Shown here: positions 61,243 through 64,000 of the stretch, piece after piece
How positions within the stretch are numbered: position 1 is the stretch's first letter
How the letters are laid out: the number at the start of each line of letters is the position of its first letter
Assembly: GCA_963710815.1 (NCBI GenBank)
Contig: CAVQCA010000082.1
Span: forward strand, 1-64,000
Origin: CAVQCA01 sp963710815
GTDB lineage: Bacteria > Pseudomonadota > Gammaproteobacteria > UBA9214
Reading direction: 5' to 3'
Length of the DNA stretch: 64,000 bases
Position numbers and translations under genes: made by a program
Notes under the pieces: generated by a model
The model's input: the letters and a program-made list of their open reading frames with translations, nothing else
Database searches by the model: none
Told to the model about the DNA's origin: nothing

Positions 61243-61428
61243 TCAGGTTTCCCATGGGGTTTGTTGCGGGACCTCCACGGGCTGGCCGGGCGGTATTTCC
61301 GCTGGCGGTTCGGGCGTGGATTCAGGCGGCCCTTCGGGCGGGATACCGGGGGGCAGCTCCTCCGGTGGTTTCTCCGGCGGTGTTCCCGGCGGGATCTCCG
61401 GTTCATCAGGCTGGTTGTGAAGGCGCAT
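61243..61428 (-). CDS. Proline-rich small protein
   Basis: A 61-residue protein starting MRLHNQPDEPEIPPGTPPEK and consisting mostly of PPE/PPG repeats, negatively charged and probably disordered. It is 87 bases downstream of the spermidine-synthase-like gene on the same strand. AGGAG precedes the ATG. Short Pro-rich proteins starting this way accompany similar genes in other proteobacteria, a memory-based remark. Confidence 0.55.
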   Translation of the reverse strand: MRLHNQPDEPEIPPGTPPEKPPEELPPGIPPEGPPESTPEPPAEIPPGQPVEVPQQTPWET

Positions 61429-61515
61429 GACGGATCTCCTCTGTGTCGGAAGTTGTTGTCGTTGCAGGGCCCGGCAACTGTTGTCCTGTCGAAGGGGAGG
61501 CCATGGACGCGGGTG

Positions 61516-63972
61516 TCAGGGGAACGTTAATGCCGCCACCAGGTACAACAGCAAGGCCGAGATGATGACAACCGTAAAGCCAAACTGGATCGCAAGCAAG
61601 GACGCCATGACGGCGCTCACGACCGAAGCGCAGCCGTTGATGCCCCACGCCCAGGGTATGAATCCCGGCATTTCGGCGCCGATACGCTCCAGCCCGAGGG
61701 GAAACGGCATGCCCATGCAGAAGGCCAGCGGTGCAATCAGCAGAATGCTGACAATCACCCGTAACGCCAGGGGCAAGATCATCAGGCTGTCGCACAACGG
61801 GCCGAGCAGGAAACTGTAGGCGATCCCCAGCCCGATGATGCCGGCCACGGCCTTGCCGGCGAGTCGGGACGGCCTGGCGGTCTTCTTGCGGAAATGCGCG
61901 ATCGAGGCGCTGCCCAGTCCGGCAAATAGCAGGAAGGCGGTCAGTACCGTGGCCACGGCATAGAGCGGGTGATCCAGAAACAGGATGAATGTCTGGATGA
62001 ACGCGATCTCGATGAACAGGAACGCCAGCCCGATGGCGAAAAAATACACCACGATGCGGTCGCGCCGGAGGGGAAATGACTGTGCCGTCGGCTCCCATCG
62101 TCGCAATCCCAGCGGCAGCAGGATGAACAGCCCGCTGATGAGCGCCGCCTGCAGGAGTGTCGCCACCATCACCAGGTACCCCGACTCCAGCAGCGGCAGG
62201 CCGCCCTGCCCGCGCAGGGCCAGAATCTCGGGTAAAACTGCCCATTTGAAAAAGTGAAAGAAATAGGGCCGGTCATCCGTGGCCGGCTCGATATTGAATT
62301 TGTAGCGCGCCATGAAGCCCGCGGCGTCGCCGCCATTCAGCGCCGTGGCGGCCTGGAAGAAATACGGTTGCTCCAGGACATTGATTTGATTGGCCTCGGT
62401 TTCCGTCATGCCCGGATACCAGGCGACGTCGAAGGCCCGCGCCGCGCAAAAGGCGCGCAGGTCCGCGATTTCTCGTGCGGTGAATACGCCGTTTTTGACC
62501 AGCAGCGTGCCTGTCTGCCAGCTGCGGATCAGGGCAAGCTGGCGCTGCGGTGTGGCGACGCCGGCTTCCCGCAGCGCGCGCAGCGCCGTGGCATAGAGCT
62601 TGAGCGAATCGCGCGGCGGCAGTTTGATCCAGCGGCTGATGGCGAGATAGCCCCCCGGGTTAAGCCGTTGCAGGTAGTCCTGCAGGGCCTCGACGGTGTA
62701 GAGGTAGTTCTCGTTCAGGGAATAGAGGCCGGCGCTGGAGGCGCCGAACGCATCCAGCAGGCTGATCTGTATCAGGTCGTAGCGTTCGCGGCTTTCCCTG
62801 ATGAAGCCGCGCGCATCGGCACTGTGCACACTGACACCCGGGCGCTGATAGAGTTGTCCTGAATACTTGCCAAAGTCGTTGCTGACGAGTTCGATCACCT
62901 GGGGGTTGAGTTCGACCGCATCGATCCTCGGCACGTCGTGATTGAGCGCCTGCTGAACCTCGGCTCCGCCGCCGGCGCCCAGTACCAGTACCTGTTCCGG
63001 CTCTGCCAGATAATAGGGCAGGGCCGAGGTCAGCCAGTCCAGGTAAGGCAATGGCTTGTGCCCGGGATTGTGGTTGATCGCGGTCATGCTGTCCGCGTCG
63101 GTGAACAGGCCGAGCTGTTCGGGGATCGGGGTATCGGCGTAGAGGCTGAGTCCCGGCGCATGTCGCAGCGGGACACGCCGGCTGTCCACCACTGTCAACA
63201 GGCCGAGCGGGCTGGAGCGTTCATCGATGATCCGCGTGCCGCCGATGCGCAGCGTCTGGGGCAGTCCCTTGTAGGGTGAGATCTGCAGTTCGAGCCACGC
63301 GCCCGGCAGGCTGATCAGCACAGTCGCCCCCAGCAGCGCCAGCAACGGCCAGCGGCGCTGCGTCATCTGCAGTTCCCGGCTCGCGACAAGCGCGGCCAGC
63401 AGTCCAAGCGCACCGATGATCTGCAGGGCGGTGCCGGGGAAGACCACGAACAGCAGCAGGACGATGCCCAGGCTGCCGGCGCCGGCTCCCAGCAGGTCGG
63501 CTGCATAAATCCGTGGCACGTCTTTCCGGAAACGGGTGAGCGCCAGCGCAATGCCGTTGGCCGCGAAGAAGAACGGCAGCGACAGGAGCAGGTAGAGCAT
63601 CAGCAGGCGCAACGGCTGGTGCCAGTCCCAGAGCACTTCCTCGGCATTGAAGGGTATCCGCTGGGCGAGCAGACCGCACGCCACGGCGGACAGGCCGAAC
63701 AGCATCAGGCATGACCAGTAGACACGCTCGAAACGCCGCAGCAGGGCCGGACCCGCCAGGGCGATAAACGTGCCACTGGCGCCATAGCCCAGAAGCGCCA
63801 GGCTGATGATCATGTAGGCGAAATGATGCCACTGGATGATCGAGAACAGTCGCATCAGCAGCACTTCGTAAGCCAGCGCCGCGGCCGAAACCAGCGCCAC
63901 CGAAACAACGGGCAGCGGACGGCGGCTGGTACGGGAGGTCACGGGCAAACCGGCATCACGGGGGCGGTGCAT
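61516..63972 (-). CDS. Membrane-fused spermidine synthase-like methyltransferase-fold protein
   Basis: An 818-residue protein with three parts. Residues 1-230 form about seven helices (VVSVALVSAAALAYEVLLMR, LLMLYLLLSLPFFFAANGIA). Residues 310-510 carry a Rossmann domain with EQVLVLGAGGGAEVQQAL (SAM/dcSAM-binding) and DAVELNPQVIELV. The rest holds about eight more helices (FFAIGLAFLFIEIAFIQTFI). This is the membrane spermidine-synthase-like family; classical SpeE aspartates are not evident, so aminopropyl transfer is uncertain. It starts at 63972, just inside the window end. Confidence 0.85.
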   Translation of the reverse strand: MHRPRDAGLPVTSRTSRRPLPVVSVALVSAAALAYEVLLMRLFSIIQWHHFAYMIISLALLGYGASGTFIALAGPALLRRFERVYWSCLMLFGLSAVACGLLAQRIPFNAEEVLWDWHQPLRLLMLYLLLSLPFFFAANGIALALTRFRKDVPRIYAADLLGAGAGSLGIVLLLFVVFPGTALQIIGALGLLAALVASRELQMTQRRWPLLALLGATVLISLPGAWLELQISPYKGLPQTLRIGGTRIIDERSSPLGLLTVVDSRRVPLRHAPGLSLYADTPIPEQLGLFTDADSMTAINHNPGHKPLPYLDWLTSALPYYLAEPEQVLVLGAGGGAEVQQALNHDVPRIDAVELNPQVIELVSNDFGKYSGQLYQRPGVSVHSADARGFIRESRERYDLIQISLLDAFGASSAGLYSLNENYLYTVEALQDYLQRLNPGGYLAISRWIKLPPRDSLKLYATALRALREAGVATPQRQLALIRSWQTGTLLVKNGVFTAREIADLRAFCAARAFDVAWYPGMTETEANQINVLEQPYFFQAATALNGGDAAGFMARYKFNIEPATDDRPYFFHFFKWAVLPEILALRGQGGLPLLESGYLVMVATLLQAALISGLFILLPLGLRRWEPTAQSFPLRRDRIVVYFFAIGLAFLFIEIAFIQTFILFLDHPLYAVATVLTAFLLFAGLGSASIAHFRKKTARPSRLAGKAVAGIIGLGIAYSFLLGPLCDSLMILPLALRVIVSILLIAPLAFCMGMPFPLGLERIGAEMPGFIPWAWGINGCASVVSAVMASLLAIQFGFTVVIISALLLYLVAALTFP

Positions 63973-64000
63973 CGCCTGCCTCCGAACGGGCTAGTGCGTT

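Noticed and set aside
1..64000. CRISPR array, prophage, integron or toxin-antitoxin locus
   Set aside because: No regularly spaced short repeats, phage structural genes, integrase/attC sites or paired toxin-antitoxin genes were seen on either strand.

Overview
The window is a dense, GC-rich chromosomal segment of a Gram-negative gammaproteobacterium. The evidence is an lptD-surA-pdxA-ksgA-apaG-apaH order, a zapA-6S RNA-ygfA block, a pepP-ubiH-ubiI block, crp divergent from yhfA, the ybeD-lipB-lipA order, and a Vfr-like CRP. Split glycine decarboxylase subunits and several lineage-specific small genes argue against an enteric bacterium. A Chromatiales or Ectothiorhodospirales-like lineage is a guess, not a demonstration. 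No phage, transposase, CRISPR array, plasmid function or antiviral defence locus was recognised, so most of the window is core metabolism and envelope biogenesis.

Layout: 1-3305 trp operon (3' end of trpE, trpG, trpD, trpC); 3401-6839 crp, yhfA (osmC family), speD, coq7 and a 2Fe-2S ferredoxin; 6840-8388 a leader region with a strong terminator, then rplM-rpsI and tRNA-Gln; 8689-10957 two related porins; 11317-13617 rpiA divergent from ilvA; 13722-16431 an H1-like Lys/Ala repeat protein, an EVE protein, fthC, 6S RNA, zapA and a coiled-coil partner; 16676-20647 pepP-ubiH-ubiI; 20884-26315 a tandem glycine riboswitch followed by gcvT-gcvH-gcvPA-tpx-gcvPB; 26413-31913 a PfkB kinase, three unknown proteins and a YyaL/DUF255 protein; 32022-34611 a GT2 / LAB_N / GT39 envelope-glycosylation operon; 34861-37162 lgt-thyA-folA; 37140-45236 apaH, apaG, two small plus-strand genes, ksgA, pdxA, surA, lptD; 45502-49721 amgK-murU, then a GCS2-type ligase with an M14-type deacylase; 50214-53710 a DUF2726 protein and a bcsS-bcsA pair lacking bcsB; 53969-57399 ggt, lipA, lipB, ybeD; 57470-63972 small envelope or unknown proteins, an outer-membrane barrel protein and a membrane-fused spermidine-synthase-like protein.

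Two global signals stand out. First, seven otherwise intact genes (trpG, trpD, two porins, lptD, murU, bcsA) are each broken by exactly one extra base in the coding strand. No deletions were seen, which points to an insertion-biased sequencing error rather than to decay. Second, a long inverted repeat built from CACCGCAAAGACGCAAAG-like arms occurs seven times (six paired, one half), every time between two genes read in the same direction. It would therefore be transcribed as a hairpin inside operon mRNAs.

The most plausible under-described functional units are the GCS2-ligase/M14-deacylase pair, the gcv operon with an embedded thiol peroxidase, the bcsA-bcsS pair without bcsB, and the uncharacterised 27.4-29.1 kb membrane/secreted pair.
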